Assembly: GCF_016722785.1 (NCBI RefSeq)
Contig: NZ_JAEQNE010000003.1
Coordinates: forward strand, 557,001-621,000
Reading direction: 5' to 3'
Origin: Ramlibacter monticola
GTDB lineage: Bacteria > Pseudomonadota > Gammaproteobacteria > Burkholderiales > Burkholderiaceae_C
DNA: 64,000 bases
Shown here in pieces: positions 38,208 to 49,173 of this stretch. The position numbers and the translations under genes are program-made. The notes beneath the pieces were generated by a model. That model had not been told where the DNA came from. It worked only from the letters and a program-made list of their open reading frames with translations, and did no database searches. Within the stretch, counting starts at the first letter, position 1; each line of letters opens with the position of its first letter.

Positions 38208-38743
38208 CAGAGCGTCCTCCAGAGTGCGATCACCAGCAGCGTGCAGAACGCCGCCATCAGGTCGTCCGCCAGGATGCCGAAGCCGCCGCGCCAGCCCATG
38301 CCCTTGAAGCGGCGGTCGGCCCAGGCCATGGGCCCGGGCTTGGCGGCGTCGAAGTAGCGGAACACCAGGAAGGCGGAGAGCTGCGCGATCCAGCCGGCCG
38401 GCATCACCAGCCACAGCACGATCCAGAAGCAGACGATCTCATCCCACACGATGGACGAGGGATCGGGCGAGCCCAGGTGGCCGGCCGTCACGCTGCAGGC
38501 CCACCAGCCGAGCGGCAGCGACAGCGCGATCAGCTCGCCGATCTGGGCCGGCGCCAGCCAGTGCTGGAGCAGCAGGAAGGCGGCCCAGGCCAGCAGCGTG
38601 CCGCACGTCCCCGGTGCGACGGGCGAGAGGCCGGCACCGAAACCGAGCGCCACGACGTGCGCCGGGTGCGACAGCATGAAGCCGGCCGTCGGGCGCCGGG
38701 GGGCCAGCGGATCGGGAACGGCGAGGGAGGCAGGAAGCGTCAC
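38204..38743 (-). CDS. pgpA: Phosphatidylglycerophosphatase A
   Basis: 179 residues with several hydrophobic segments. SPVAPGTCGTLLAW, SSIVWDEIVCFWIVLW and GMGWRGGFGILADDLMAA are PgpA motifs. It dephosphorylates phosphatidylglycerol phosphate in the inner membrane. The GTG at 38743 overlaps the nuclease stop by four bases, so 32 further N-terminal residues in the open frame are not used. The coupling nuc-pgpA-pncC through two successive GTGA overlaps is notable. Confidence 0.93.
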   Translation of the reverse strand: MTLPASLAVPDPLAPRRPTAGFMLSHPAHVVALGFGAGLSPVAPGTCGTLLAWAAFLLLQHWLAPAQIGELIALSLPLGWWACSVTAGHLGSPDPSSIVWDEIVCFWIVLWLVMPAGWIAQLSAFLVFRYFDAAKPGPMAWADRRFKGMGWRGGFGILADDLMAAFCTLLVIALWRTLW

Positions 38744-39264
38744 CCGCGCATGGTAGCCGCTGGCGCGCGCGATCCCGGCTGGCAGCGGCCGAAACGCTTG
38801 CGGAAGCTGCGCGGGTCGAGCGCGCCGGGCAGCGCCCACAGGCCGCGCCTTGCGTCACGGGCCCGCAGCTCCAGCCGCGCGTAGGGCCCGGGCTTGCCCT
38901 GGAAACTCATGGACCAGGCGTGCCCCTGGCGCACCAGCCAGGCGCCGATGTCCTCGCGCCCCTGCCGGATGCGGGCGAGCTGGCGGCCGTAGTCGTCGAG
39001 GCCTTCGGTGTGCACCCGCACCGGCTGGTGCAGGACGCGTTCGCGCAGCGCCTGCTTCGCCTCCGCACCGTGGGACTGGCAGCCTTCGGGGGCGTCGAGG
39101 TGCAGCAGCCGGATCTCGATCGCCTCGCCGCCTTCCCGCGGCCGCACCCAGAGCGTATCGCCGTCGGTGACGTGCGTGACGACGCCGCGGAAGCTCGCTG
39201 CCGGTGCGGCGGCGGAAGCCGCCAGGGCCAGGGCGAGCAGCAGGGCGCGCGGAAGAAGCGGCAC
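38740..39264 (-). CDS. Thermonuclease-family (SNase-like) secreted nuclease
   Basis: 174 residues starting with GTG. A signal peptide (LLPRALLLALALAASAAAP) is followed by the SNase OB-fold: VTHVTDGDTLWV, IRLLHLDAPEG and YGRQLARI carry the Arg/Asp/Glu catalytic and calcium positions, and GAWLVRQGHAW follows. It is probably exported and would degrade nucleic acids in the periplasm or outside. The C-terminal part (ARDARRGLWALPGALDPRSFR) is usual. It heads the coupled run into pgpA and pncC. Confidence 0.9.
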   Translation of the reverse strand: MPLLPRALLLALALAASAAAPAASFRGVVTHVTDGDTLWVRPREGGEAIEIRLLHLDAPEGCQSHGAEAKQALRERVLHQPVRVHTEGLDDYGRQLARIRQGREDIGAWLVRQGHAWSMSFQGKPGPYARLELRARDARRGLWALPGALDPRSFRKRFGRCQPGSRAPAATMRG

Positions 39265-39283
39265 CGCGGTTCCCTGCCGCAGC

Positions 39284-40105
39284 CTACAGGTCCAGCACCG
39301 CGGGCCCCGTGAGGAGGCAGCGCACGACGTCGAGCTGCCGCTTCGCGCCCACCTTCGCGGCCAGCGAGCGCAGCTGCGTGCGCACGGTGTTCAGGCTGGT
39401 GCCGCGCTCCACCGCGAACTGCTTGAGCGAGCGCCCGTTCACCAGCGCCTCGGCGAGCTGCGCCTCCGTGGGGCTGAGGTGGTAGATCTGGCGCAGCTTC
39501 TCCGCGAAGTTCGCCAGCGTGGAGTGCGGATCGGCCACGAACATCAGGGCGACCACCGACTTCTCGAAGTGCTGCGTGTCCGCGGGCACGGGCACGACGA
39601 AGGCGTGCACTTCGCCGCCGCTCACGCCGCGCAGGCGCAGCGGCGTGCCGGGCATGTCGCGCGAGGCGCCGAGCTGCGACGCAAGCTGCACCGCCTTGTA
39701 CAGCTTGACGGACTGCGCGGGGACCGAGGCCTGCAGCCGACTGGCGGTGCCGACGGAGTAGGCGCGTGTGCGGCGCGAAATGTCGTCGGCCCGCTTGTTG
39801 GCGTGCTGCAGCTCGCCGTCGGGGCCGAGCAGCAGCACCCCGAAGTTGAGCCGCTCGAGCGCGGCGAGCGCGGCATGGGCGACGCCCTGAAGTTCGTGCG
39901 CGCGGGGGTCGAGCGCCTCCGTCGGCAGGCCATCCTCGGGCGCCTCGCGCGGCGGCCGGGGGGGCTGCTGGCCGCCGACGATGGCGACCACCTTGCGCAG
40001 CACGCCGGGCCACAGGCTGGGGTCGCGCGCGGCGGCGTGGATGCTGTGGATCACGTCCAGCAGCTTCGGGTCTGTCGGGGCGAGGAGGTTGCTGCGGTTA
40101 GCCAT
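39284..40105 (-). CDS. LuxR-type helix-turn-helix regulator
   Basis: 273 residues. The C-terminal LuxR HTH is LSPTEAQLAEALVNGRSLKQFAVERGTSLNTVRTQLRSLAAKVGAKRQLDVV. In front of it lies a PAS-like region (LNFGVLLLGPDGELQHANKRADDISRRT). No receiver or autoinducer domain is seen, so the input is probably sensed by the middle domain. ATG 40105 is the first methionine giving a plausible N-terminus. The 208 bases upstream to thiL hold its promoter; nothing further is recognisable there. It is an orphan regulator with no clear target. Confidence 0.85.
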   Translation of the reverse strand: MANRSNLLAPTDPKLLDVIHSIHAAARDPSLWPGVLRKVVAIVGGQQPPRPPREAPEDGLPTEALDPRAHELQGVAHAALAALERLNFGVLLLGPDGELQHANKRADDISRRTRAYSVGTASRLQASVPAQSVKLYKAVQLASQLGASRDMPGTPLRLRGVSGGEVHAFVVPVPADTQHFEKSVVALMFVADPHSTLANFAEKLRQIYHLSPTEAQLAEALVNGRSLKQFAVERGTSLNTVRTQLRSLAAKVGAKRQLDVVRCLLTGPAVLDL

Positions 40106-40313
40106 ATCGTCGTGGCGGCGCGTTGCGGCGCGCGGCGACGACGCTGCGGCGGCCCTTGCGGGTCGCCGCCCATGGCGGGTAGGCAGCTTGACATACTGCA
40201 ATTGAGGCCATTCCCTGCGTCGTTCTTGTTGTGTGCTTGGCGAGCAAGTCTGGTCACAATGCACGTTCCCGCCATCGCCCAAACGGGTGAACCGGGGAAA
40301 GACCGGGGTGGGA

Positions 40314-41300
40314 TTACCCGGCGTCGTGCGCCGGGCTGGTGCGGAAGTGATCGAAGCCGGCGAACTTCCGTACGACCGCTTGTCCCCTGGCGTCGAGGAG
40401 GCGCAGCCCCGGCGCGGCCTCGATGCCGCCGATGCGGGTGACCGGCGTGCCGGCGCTGCGGGCGGCGTCCAGCACGGCTTCGCGCCGCGAGGCGGGCGCG
40501 GTGAAGGCCAGCTCGTAATCGTCGCCGCCGGCGAACACGAATTCCTCGACCCGTTGCGCATCGAGCTGCAGCCCCGCGGCGGTCGCTGCCAGCAGTTGCG
40601 GTGCGAGCGCCAGCGGGAGCGAGGCCCCGACGCCCGAGCGGCGCAGGACGTGGCCGAGGTCGCCGGCCAGGCCGTCGCTGAGGTCGATCGCGGCGCTGGC
40701 CACGCCGCGCAGGGCGCAGCCGAGCGCCACCCGCGGCTGCGGCAGCTCGAGGCGGCGGCGGGCCGCCTCGAACACCTCCTGCGGCAGCGAGACCGTGCCG
40801 CGGAACGCCTCCAGCGCCAGCCGCGCATCGCCCAGGGTGCCGCTCACCCACACGTCGTCGCCCGCCCGGGCGCCCGAACGCAGCAGGGCCTGCCCGGCGG
40901 GCACTTCGCCGAACACCGTGATGTTGATGGCCAGCGGACCGCCCGTCGTGTCGCCGCCCACCAGCTCGCATGCGTGCACGTCGGCCAGCGCGAACAGGCC
41001 TTCGGCGAAGCCGGCCAGCCATGCTTCGTCAACCCGGGGCAGGGCCAGCGACAGAGTGAAGGCCAGCGGCTGCGCGCCGCAGGCCGCGAGGTCGCTGAGA
41101 TTGACGGCCAGCGCCTTGTGGCCGAGCCGGCGCGGGTCGACGGTGGACAGGAAGTGCCGCCCTTCCACCAGCAGGTCGGTGGACACGGCCAGCTGCATGC
41201 CGGGTGCCGGCTGCAGCAGCGCGCAGTCGTCGCCGACGCCGAGCGGATTGCGCCGCACGGGACGCTCGAAATAGCGTGCGATCAGGTCGAACTCGCCCAT
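40314..41300 (-). CDS. thiL: Thiamine-monophosphate kinase
   Basis: 328 residues of the PurM-like ATP-binding fold. The opening MGEFDLIARYFERP and LGVGDDCALLQPAPG, then STDLLVEGRHFL, HKALAVNLSDLAACGAQPLAF, SGTLGDARLAL and IDLSDGLAGDLGHV are ThiL motifs. It makes thiamine diphosphate from the monophosphate. It lies 11 bases downstream of the YbdK-like gene on the same strand. No other thiamine genes are in the window. Confidence 0.95.
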   Translation of the reverse strand: MGEFDLIARYFERPVRRNPLGVGDDCALLQPAPGMQLAVSTDLLVEGRHFLSTVDPRRLGHKALAVNLSDLAACGAQPLAFTLSLALPRVDEAWLAGFAEGLFALADVHACELVGGDTTGGPLAINITVFGEVPAGQALLRSGARAGDDVWVSGTLGDARLALEAFRGTVSLPQEVFEAARRRLELPQPRVALGCALRGVASAAIDLSDGLAGDLGHVLRRSGVGASLPLALAPQLLAATAAGLQLDAQRVEEFVFAGGDDYELAFTAPASRREAVLDAARSAGTPVTRIGGIEAAPGLRLLDARGQAVVRKFAGFDHFRTSPAHDAG

Positions 41301-41311
41301 GGGGCAGGAGC

Positions 41312-42511
41312 TTAACCCGTCGCCTGCCGGCCCCGGAATCGCTCCGCCGCCTGCCGCACCATCTCGGCCAGCAGGCGTTCGCGCCCCTGCGTCTCGCGCA
41401 GCCAGAGGGCATCGTTGACGCCGCGCTCGGCGCTGTCGCGCAGCATCTCGATGGCGGCGCCGGCGCCCAGCTCGCGCGCATGCGGCGCCACCCGGTCGAG
41501 CGTGAGCAGGATGTGTTCGCGCAGGGGCAGGTGCTCGCCCGTGGGCGGATCCACGTAGACCGCCTCCAGCCCGAAGCGGCAGGCCTGGAAGCGGTTGTAC
41601 GTGTAGACCATGTAGTCGTCCTCCTCCGGCACGAAGGGTTGCTCCTGCAGGAACCAGGCGCCGAGCGACTGCACGAGGCCGGCGAGGGCGGCGGCGCGCT
41701 CGATGGTCAGCGGCGTGTCGAACACGCGGATCTCGATCGTCCCGTACTCGGGCTTCGGCCGGATGTCCCAGTAGAAGTCCTTCATGCTCTTGATCACGCC
41801 GGTGCGCGTGCTCTTGGCGAAGAAGCGGGCGAACTCGCTCCAGCGCAGCGTGAAGGGAGCGCGGCCCGACATCGGGAAGGCAAACACCGAATTGAGTCGC
41901 GCGGAATCGAACTGCGTGTCCTGCCCCTGCACGAAGGGCGAGCTGGCCGACAGCGCGATGAAGTGCGGGATGTAGCGCGACATGCGGTGCAGCATCAGCA
42001 GCGCGCTGTCGGCGTCGGGACAGCCGACGTGCACGTGCTGGCCGAAGATGGTGAACTGCTTGGAGAGGTAGCCGTACAGCTCCGAGAGCTGGCGGAAGCG
42101 CGGGCGGTCATAGATGCGCTGCTCGTGCCACTGCTGGAACGGATGGGTGCCGCCGCCGACGCAGGCGATGTTCAGCTTGTCGGCGCAGCGCACCAGCGCG
42201 TCGCGGATGATCGTGAGCTGCCCCAGCACTTCGCTCGCGGAATGGCACACGTCGGTGGAGAACTCGATCATGCTGGAGGTCATCTCCGGCACCACCGACC
42301 CGGGCAGCGAGACCTTCTCGACCAGGCGCAGCATCTCGGCCGAATAGGGCGCCAAGTCGTAGTCGTGGGTGTTGACCAGCTGCAGTTCCAGCTCCACGCC
42401 GAGCGACAGCGCGGCCGACTGGCGGAAGGGCTCCAGCTCCGGTGCCGGCGCCGGCGTCGGCGCGGGCACGGAAGCGGGCACGTGCAGGCCGGGCTCCGTC
42501 GGCCTACCCAT
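41312..42511 (-). CDS. YbdK-type carboxylate-amine ligase (glutamate-cysteine ligase family 2)
   Basis: 399 residues. [13 protein letters not shown] is the GCS2 opening. [33 protein letters not shown] and [19 protein letters not shown] are typical. The E. coli homologue YbdK has weak glutamate-cysteine ligase activity in vitro; the natural role is unknown. gshA at 7372 covers glutathione synthesis, so this gene probably makes another gamma-glutamyl compound. A Pro/Ala-rich leader of about 25 residues precedes the domain. The start overlaps the antiporter's end by 8 bases. Confidence 0.9.
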   Translation of the reverse strand: MGRPTEPGLHVPASVPAPTPAPAPELEPFRQSAALSLGVELELQLVNTHDYDLAPYSAEMLRLVEKVSLPGSVVPEMTSSMIEFSTDVCHSASEVLGQLTIIRDALVRCADKLNIACVGGGTHPFQQWHEQRIYDRPRFRQLSELYGYLSKQFTIFGQHVHVGCPDADSALLMLHRMSRYIPHFIALSASSPFVQGQDTQFDSARLNSVFAFPMSGRAPFTLRWSEFARFFAKSTRTGVIKSMKDFYWDIRPKPEYGTIEIRVFDTPLTIERAAALAGLVQSLGAWFLQEQPFVPEEDDYMVYTYNRFQACRFGLEAVYVDPPTGEHLPLREHILLTLDRVAPHARELGAGAAIEMLRDSAERGVNDALWLRETQGRERLLAEMVRQAAERFRGRQATG

Positions 42512-43760
42512 TCAGCTCTCCGGCACCGGCCAGCGGGCCGGGCGGCACCCAGGGCTTGACGCTCTCGCCGGCGCGGTAGATCGCGAAGGCGGTGATGATG
42601 GCGCCCAGGATCTCCATCAGCAGGATCACCGGCAAGGCGATGCTGGCAATGCGCGAGCCGAGCGCCATCGACGCGGCCATGAACTGCGACACCATCAGCA
42701 GGGCGATGGAGGACATCGGGCACATCGCGCAGCCGGTCCAGATCGCCTGGCGCCAGCTCGTGCCGCTGCCGAAGTTGCCGGCGACCACGCCCAGCAGCTT
42801 GGCCAGGAAGCGGGTGAGCACGACGACGCCGACCAGTCCCGCCACCGCGGGATTCCAGTCCGCCTTGGCCGCGACCACGGAAACCAGCACGAACATCAGC
42901 ATCGTGAGCAGGGAGGACGCGGTGCCGAGCTGGCGCGTCCAGGACCAGGGCCGCGGATGCAGCTGCTTCAGCATCAGCCCGCCGATCAGCGCGGCGAGCG
43001 GCGCCGAGCCGCCCAAGTGCGCGGCCAGCGCGGTGCCGGCGGCGATCAGCGCGATCAGGAGCATCGAGGTGTTCTCGCTGCTGGGGCTCATGAAGCGCAG
43101 CGCCGAACGCAGCGCCAGGGCCAGCAGCGCGCCGACCACGAAGGAGACGCCCAGCACCACGCCCACCGGATACAGCGTCGCGACCAGCGCCGTCTGGTCG
43201 CGGTGCAGCGCGCCGGCCCGCGCGCTCACCAGCGCCAGGGCGTAGAAGCAACTCAGCGTGGAAAGCGCCAGCGCGCGCTCGGTGACCGCCCCGGTCGCCC
43301 GCGTGTCCAGCACGGCGCGGGCCAGCACGGCCGGCGAGGCCGCCATCGAGATCAGCGCCAGGCCCTCGGCGACGTTGGCGCGGACTTCCAGCCAGCGCAG
43401 CACGTGGTACACGGCGACGGCGGTGAGCAGCGATTCCATCAGGCTCTGCACCAGCACCATCGGGTTGTGGCGGAACCAGCGCAGCGCGATGCGGCCGCCC
43501 GACTCGAACAGCACCAGCGAGACGCCCAGTTCCAGCAGGAACAGGGACACGCCCTGCAGCGGCCACTCGGCGCCGGAGAAACCCGCGAGCCCGGCGAGGG
43601 TGCCGACGATCGAGTAGCCCACCACCTTCGGCAGGCCCGAGTAGCGCTGCAGCAAGTGGCCCGCGGCCGCCGCGAGTGCGAGCAGCAGCGACCACTGCAC
43701 GGTAGGCAGTCCCGCCGACGGCTTGAGCCAGTCGGCCCAGATGGCCATCACCTGGTCCAT
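42504..43760 (-). CDS. Cation:proton antiporter (Kef/CPA2-like membrane protein)
   Basis: 418 residues with about 12 hydrophobic segments. [20 protein letters not shown] is the CPA2 first-motif region, and [17 protein letters not shown] is the second. [19 protein letters not shown] follows. No TrkA-N/RCK regulatory domain is attached, so it is a short antiporter. It sits 10 bases after apaG on the same strand and overlaps the YbdK-like gene by 8 bases, suggesting an apaG-antiporter-ybdK-thiL transcript. The ion is not predictable. Confidence 0.87.
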   Translation of the reverse strand: MDQVMAIWADWLKPSAGLPTVQWSLLLALAAAAGHLLQRYSGLPKVVGYSIVGTLAGLAGFSGAEWPLQGVSLFLLELGVSLVLFESGGRIALRWFRHNPMVLVQSLMESLLTAVAVYHVLRWLEVRANVAEGLALISMAASPAVLARAVLDTRATGAVTERALALSTLSCFYALALVSARAGALHRDQTALVATLYPVGVVLGVSFVVGALLALALRSALRFMSPSSENTSMLLIALIAAGTALAAHLGGSAPLAALIGGLMLKQLHPRPWSWTRQLGTASSLLTMLMFVLVSVVAAKADWNPAVAGLVGVVVLTRFLAKLLGVVAGNFGSGTSWRQAIWTGCAMCPMSSIALLMVSQFMAASMALGSRIASIALPVILLMEILGAIITAFAIYRAGESVKPWVPPGPLAGAGELNG

Positions 43761-43770
43761 GGTCGGGCGC

Positions 43771-44154
43771 TCAGTGGAGAACGCGCCGGCTGCTGCCGTC
43801 GTCGAGCACGAATGCCGGGATCTCCACCTCGAAGCGTTCGCCGTCCTCCGCCACGCAGAAATAGTGCCCCTGCATGCTGCCGCTGGCGGTGCGCAGGCGG
43901 CAGCCGCTGGTGTATTCGAAGGATTCGCCCGGTTTCAGCAGCGGCTGCTGGCCCACCACCCCGAGCCCCTTGACCTCCTCGAGTTCGCCGAGCTCGTTGG
44001 TGATGATCCAGTGCCGGGAGATGAGCTGCGCCGGCACCTCGCCGGTATTGGTGATGGTGATGGTGTACGCGAAGGTCCACACATTCTGGTCGGGCACGGA
44101 CTGCTCCGGCAGGAAGCGGGGCTGCACGTCGACCCGGAAGGCATAGCGAGGCAT
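43771..44154 (-). CDS. apaG: ApaG protein
   Basis: 127 residues of the ApaG/DUF525 beta-sandwich family. FRVDVQPRFLPEQSVPDQNVWTFAYTITITNTG, then ISRHWIITNELGE and the C-terminal SGSMQGHYFCVAEDGERFEVEIPAF are diagnostic. Its role in bacteria is unclear (linked to Mg2+/cobalt tolerance in Salmonella); related domains occur in F-box and PDIP38 proteins. It is divergent from rpe across 57 bases, a conserved betaproteobacterial arrangement. Confidence 0.95.
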   Translation of the reverse strand: MPRYAFRVDVQPRFLPEQSVPDQNVWTFAYTITITNTGEVPAQLISRHWIITNELGELEEVKGLGVVGQQPLLKPGESFEYTSGCRLRTASGSMQGHYFCVAEDGERFEVEIPAFVLDDGSSRRVLH

Positions 44155-44211
44155 GGCTGCCAATGTAAACCGTCCCCGAGCTCGACGGGGACGCTCGGCG
44201 ACAATTAGGCC

Positions 44212-44898
44212 ATGAGCACGCGCACCTTCCGCATCGCCCCCTCCATCCTGTCCGCCGACTTCGCCCGCCTGGGCGAGGAGGTGCGCAACGTGATCGCGGC
44301 CGGGGCCGACTGGATCCACTTCGACGTGATGGACAACCATTACGTGCCGAACCTCACCTTTGGTCCCATGATCTGTTCGGCGCTCAAGCCGCACGCGAAG
44401 ACCGCCGCCGGCGCCGCGGTGCCGATCGACGTGCACCTGATGGTGCAGCCGGTCGACGCACTGGCCCAGGCATTCGCCGAGGCGGGCGCGGACTACATCA
44501 CCTTCCACCCGGACGCGTCCACCCACGTCCATCGCAGCGTGCAGGCGATCCGCGCCGCGGGCTGCAAGCCGGGGCTGGTGTTCAATCCGGCCGCACCGCT
44601 GGACGTGCTGGACTGGGTGATCGACGACATCGACCTGGTGCTGATCATGAGCGTGAACCCCGGCTTCGGGGGGCAGGGCTTCATCGATTCGGCCCTGCGC
44701 AAGATCGAGCAGGCGCGCAAGCGCATCGACGCGAGCGGGCGGGACATCCGGCTCGAGGTGGATGGCGGGATCAAGGCCGACAACATCGCGCGGGTCGCGG
44801 CCGCGGGAGCGGATACCTTCGTGGCGGGGAGCGCGATCTTCGGCAAGCCGGATTACCGGGGGGTGATCGAGGCGATGCGGGGCCAGTTGAAGGGCTGA
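44212..44898 (+). CDS. rpe: Ribulose-phosphate 3-epimerase
   Basis: 228 residues, TIM barrel. [53 protein letters not shown] and [11 protein letters not shown] carry the metal and catalytic residues. It interconverts ribulose 5-phosphate and xylulose 5-phosphate in the pentose phosphate (and, where present, Calvin) pathway. The order rpe-gph-trpE is a standard cluster; here small genes and a catalase gene separate rpe from gph. Confidence 0.97.
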   Translation: MSTRTFRIAPSILSADFARLGEEVRNVIAAGADWIHFDVMDNHYVPNLTFGPMICSALKPHAKTAAGAAVPIDVHLMVQPVDALAQAFAEAGADYITFHPDASTHVHRSVQAIRAAGCKPGLVFNPAAPLDVLDWVIDDIDLVLIMSVNPGFGGQGFIDSALRKIEQARKRIDASGRDIRLEVDGGIKADNIARVAAAGADTFVAGSAIFGKPDYRGVIEAMRGQLKG

Positions 44899-44909
44899 GA
44901 CCCTGGGAC

Positions 44910-45170
44910 TCAGCGCGATCCTTCCTTGCGCACGCGTTGGTAGGTCGCGTCCAGTTCCTTGCCCTTGGTGGTGTCCTGCAGGCCTTTCATCGCGTCGTCG
45001 TGCGCGATCTCGCCCTTGCGGCGCGCGCCGGGGTTGTCGGCCGCCTGGCTGTGGCTGGACTCGTCCACCTCGTTGGGCGTCTGCGCCTTCGGCTGCGAGG
45101 TCTCGCCTTGCGCGGTGACTGTGTTGCCCCCTGTCGGGGCGGGCACCTCGTGGCGTTCCTTGCGGTTCAT
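44910..45170 (-). CDS. Small hydrophilic protein of unknown function
   Basis: 86 residues, not recognised. From the ATG at 45170 it is highly polar, with no membrane segment and little sign of a stable core (APTGGNTVTAQGETSQPKAQTPNEVDESSHSQAADNPGARRKG). A possibly helical C-terminus, DDAMKGLQDTTKGKELDATYQRV, follows. The composition resembles stress-induced disordered proteins, and a catalase gene lies close by. It is convergent with rpe, 11 bases apart. Confidence 0.6.
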   Translation of the reverse strand: MNRKERHEVPAPTGGNTVTAQGETSQPKAQTPNEVDESSHSQAADNPGARRKGEIAHDDAMKGLQDTTKGKELDATYQRVRKEGSR

Positions 45171-45397
45171 GGCAACTCTCCTTGGATCGGTGCATGGTGG
45201 CGCGCGGCCCGCCCGGCCGCGGTAGGACGGCGCCTTGCGCTGCGCCGCCAGCGGGATGCCCAAGCCCGTGTGGGAGCCATCCTACGGCCCGAGGCGGTGC
45301 CCGCTCACAAACTCGCCCGCTGAGGGGCTACGGGCAGCCCGGCTGAGGCTTGGTCCAATGCGGGGACCGAAGACCCAATGCAAGAAGGGAGCAGCGG

Positions 45398-45520
45398 ATG
45401 GAGATCGAACCGGTCGTGTTCGTCTGGCTGGTGTGGCTCGCGGCCGCCGGGGTAGGCGTGCTGGCGACCGCCGCCGTGGCACGCGTGTTCGACGTGCTGT
45501 TCGAACTCGACGCGAACTGA
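45398..45520 (+). CDS. 40-residue putative membrane miniprotein
   Basis: Encodes 40 residues: an acidic start (MEIEP), a single hydrophobic segment (VVFVWLVWLAAAGVGVLATAAV), then FDVLFELDAN. A GGGAG lies 7 bases before the ATG. It precedes the catalase gene by 78 bases on the same strand. No family is recognised. Small size makes the call tentative, but the composition is not random and the Shine-Dalgarno is reasonable. Confidence 0.45.
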   Translation: MEIEPVVFVWLVWLAAAGVGVLATAAVARVFDVLFELDAN

Positions 45521-45598
45521 CGCCGTCGCCCTTCCCGCGCAGGCGGACCTGCCGCCCCTGCCGTCCCGTTCCCTCTCCCTGGCCCACAGGAGTCATAC

Positions 45599-47755
<2,157 letters not shown>

Positions 47756-47854
47756 GCGAGGGCCGCCGGCGCGGCCGTTCGTAGGACAAATCCCACGTGG
47801 CGATGTCGGATGGACTGACTGTGTCGTCCCCGCGATGACGGCTCAATAGGCGGT

Positions 47855-47880
47855 GGCCGGCGCGCTGCCGGCCTTCCGTT
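47855..47880 (+). terminator. Terminator-like hairpin after katE
   Basis: GGCCGGC and GCCGGCC form a perfect 7-bp stem around GCGCT, followed by TTCCGTTG. It lies 100 bases after the catalase stop. The T content is modest. Confidence 0.45.
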
Positions 47881-47899
47881 GTACACAGGGGAGAACCGA

Positions 47900-48133
47900 A
47901 TGTCGTCCAGCAACCAGGCCGCCGGCCGCCAGCATTGGAGCGCAGGCCGCGGCTTCACCTCGCTCGACCCGGAGCGGCAGGGCGAGGTGCAGGTGCATGC
48001 GCGCAGGTGCGCTGTCGACAACCCGGCGCCGTCGCGCCAGTCCAAGGTGAAACCCGCTCAGGCGTGGACGCGCGTCCAGCCGGATGTGGACGGATCGGGG
48101 TACGAAGGCGGAAGCAGCCGGCACTGGCGCTGA
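47900..48133 (+). CDS. Small hypothetical protein downstream of katE
   Basis: 77 residues, unrecognised. The ATG at 47900 has AGGGGAG 6 bases before it, a good ribosome site. The protein is polar and basic (NQAAGRQHWSAGRGFTSLDPERQGEVQVHARRC), without membrane or signal segments. It ends 21 bases before gph. Coding status rests on the ribosome site and position only. Confidence 0.4.
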   Translation: MSSSNQAAGRQHWSAGRGFTSLDPERQGEVQVHARRCAVDNPAPSRQSKVKPAQAWTRVQPDVDGSGYEGGSSRHWR

Positions 48134-48154
48134 ACCGCGCGCTGAACGGCGACA

Positions 48155-48859
48155 ATGCGGCGGGTGACTTTCCCGCCCCGCCTTCCCTTTCCTCTTCCCC
48201 TGCGCGCCGCGATCCTCGATCTCGACGGCACCCTGGTCGACACCCTCGGTGATTTCACCGCCGCCCTGAACGCCATGCTGGCCGAGCTTCGGCTGCCGCC
48301 GGTCGGCGCCGGCGTGGTCGCCGGGTTCATCGGAAAGGGCACGGAACACCTTCTGCGCGAGACGCTCGTCCACGTCGGCGCCGCCCCTTCGCTCTTCGAG
48401 CACGCAATGGAGGTCTACCTGCGGGCCTATCGCGGCCTCAACGGCCAGGCGGCCATCGTCTATCCCGGCGTGGTGGAAGGCATCGCGGCCTTGCGCGCGG
48501 CCGGCCTGCGCCTCGCCTGCCTGACCAACAAGCCCGGCGAGTTCGCCCGCGGCCTGCTGGCGGCCAAGGGGCTGGCGGGGGACTTCGGCGTGGTGTTCGG
48601 CGGCGACGCCTTCGAGCGCAAGAAGCCCGATCCGCTGCCGCTGCGCAAGACCTGCGAGGCGCTCGGCACGGAACCGGCCGCCACCCTCATGATCGGCGAC
48701 TCGCGCAACGACGCCACCGCCGCGCGGGCGGCCGGCTGCCCGGTGGTGCTGGTGACCTACGGGTACAACCACGGCGAGCCGGTGCGCGGCGTGGACGCGG
48801 ATGGTTTCGTCGATTCGCTCGCCGAATTGCCGGAGCTGTTGAAGCGGATGCGCGCTTGA
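48155..48859 (+). CDS. gph: Phosphoglycolate phosphatase
   Basis: 234 residues of the HAD superfamily. Motif I is ILDLDGTLVDT, GRLR-type cap follows, LTNKPGEFARGLL is motif II, RKKPDPLPLRKTCE carries the lysine, and MIGDSRNDATAARAAG is motif IV. It removes 2-phosphoglycolate, which arises from DNA repair and oxygenase reactions, giving glycolate. The position just upstream of trpE is widely conserved in betaproteobacteria. A GTG three codons in could also be the start. Confidence 0.93.
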   Translation: MRRVTFPPRLPFPLPLRAAILDLDGTLVDTLGDFTAALNAMLAELRLPPVGAGVVAGFIGKGTEHLLRETLVHVGAAPSLFEHAMEVYLRAYRGLNGQAAIVYPGVVEGIAALRAAGLRLACLTNKPGEFARGLLAAKGLAGDFGVVFGGDAFERKKPDPLPLRKTCEALGTEPAATLMIGDSRNDATAARAAGCPVVLVTYGYNHGEPVRGVDADGFVDSLAELPELLKRMRA

Positions 48860-48989
48860 GCGCCCGGCGCTGGACGGACCTCCCATTCCCGGACCGCGGA
48901 ACGCTGCAGTACCGCCCATGTCCTGCGCGTCCGCCCGCGGCTTTCACGAGGGACGGGCGGGGCGGAATGCCTTTGCTACACTGCCTCGT

Positions 48990-49073
48990 ATGTTCATCCA
49001 CCGCACGACGATCACAGGTTGCAGCGACCGGGGGGCCTGGCCCTGGCGCAAGCCTGTCCAAGTGCGCACCTGA
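48990..49073 (+). CDS. trpL: Candidate trp leader peptide (Trp-Pro-Trp)
   Basis: 27-codon open frame in the 314-base gap between gph and trpE, reading MFIHRTTITGCSDRGAW then PWRKPVQVRT. Its Trp-Pro-Trp (residues 17-19, bases 49038-49046) stands before two mutually exclusive hairpins. Leader peptides with paired Trp codons before trpE are known attenuator parts in proteobacteria. No clear Shine-Dalgarno precedes the ATG, so the call rests on the Trp codons, the position and the RNA fold. Confidence 0.6.
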   Translation: MFIHRTTITGCSDRGAWPWRKPVQVRT

Positions 49074-49095
49074 TTCGCACGGGGCCCGCCCGTGC
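49062..49095 (+). promoter_or_regulatory. Candidate trp attenuator hairpins
   Basis: GTGCG (49062-49066) can pair with CGCAC (49076-49080), while GCACGGG (49077-49083) can pair with CCCGTGC (49089-49095). The two stems share bases, so they exclude each other, as antiterminator and terminator do. The second stem is perfect over 7 bp but is not followed by a T run. It lies directly after the leader-peptide stop and 78 bases before trpE. Confidence 0.5.
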
Positions 49096-49173
49096 CCCCG
49101 CGCCTCACCAGAGGCACCGTCCGGATCCCGCGGCCCGAAGCGTTGAGGCCGCCGAGCTTGTGGAGGCTCCCCC

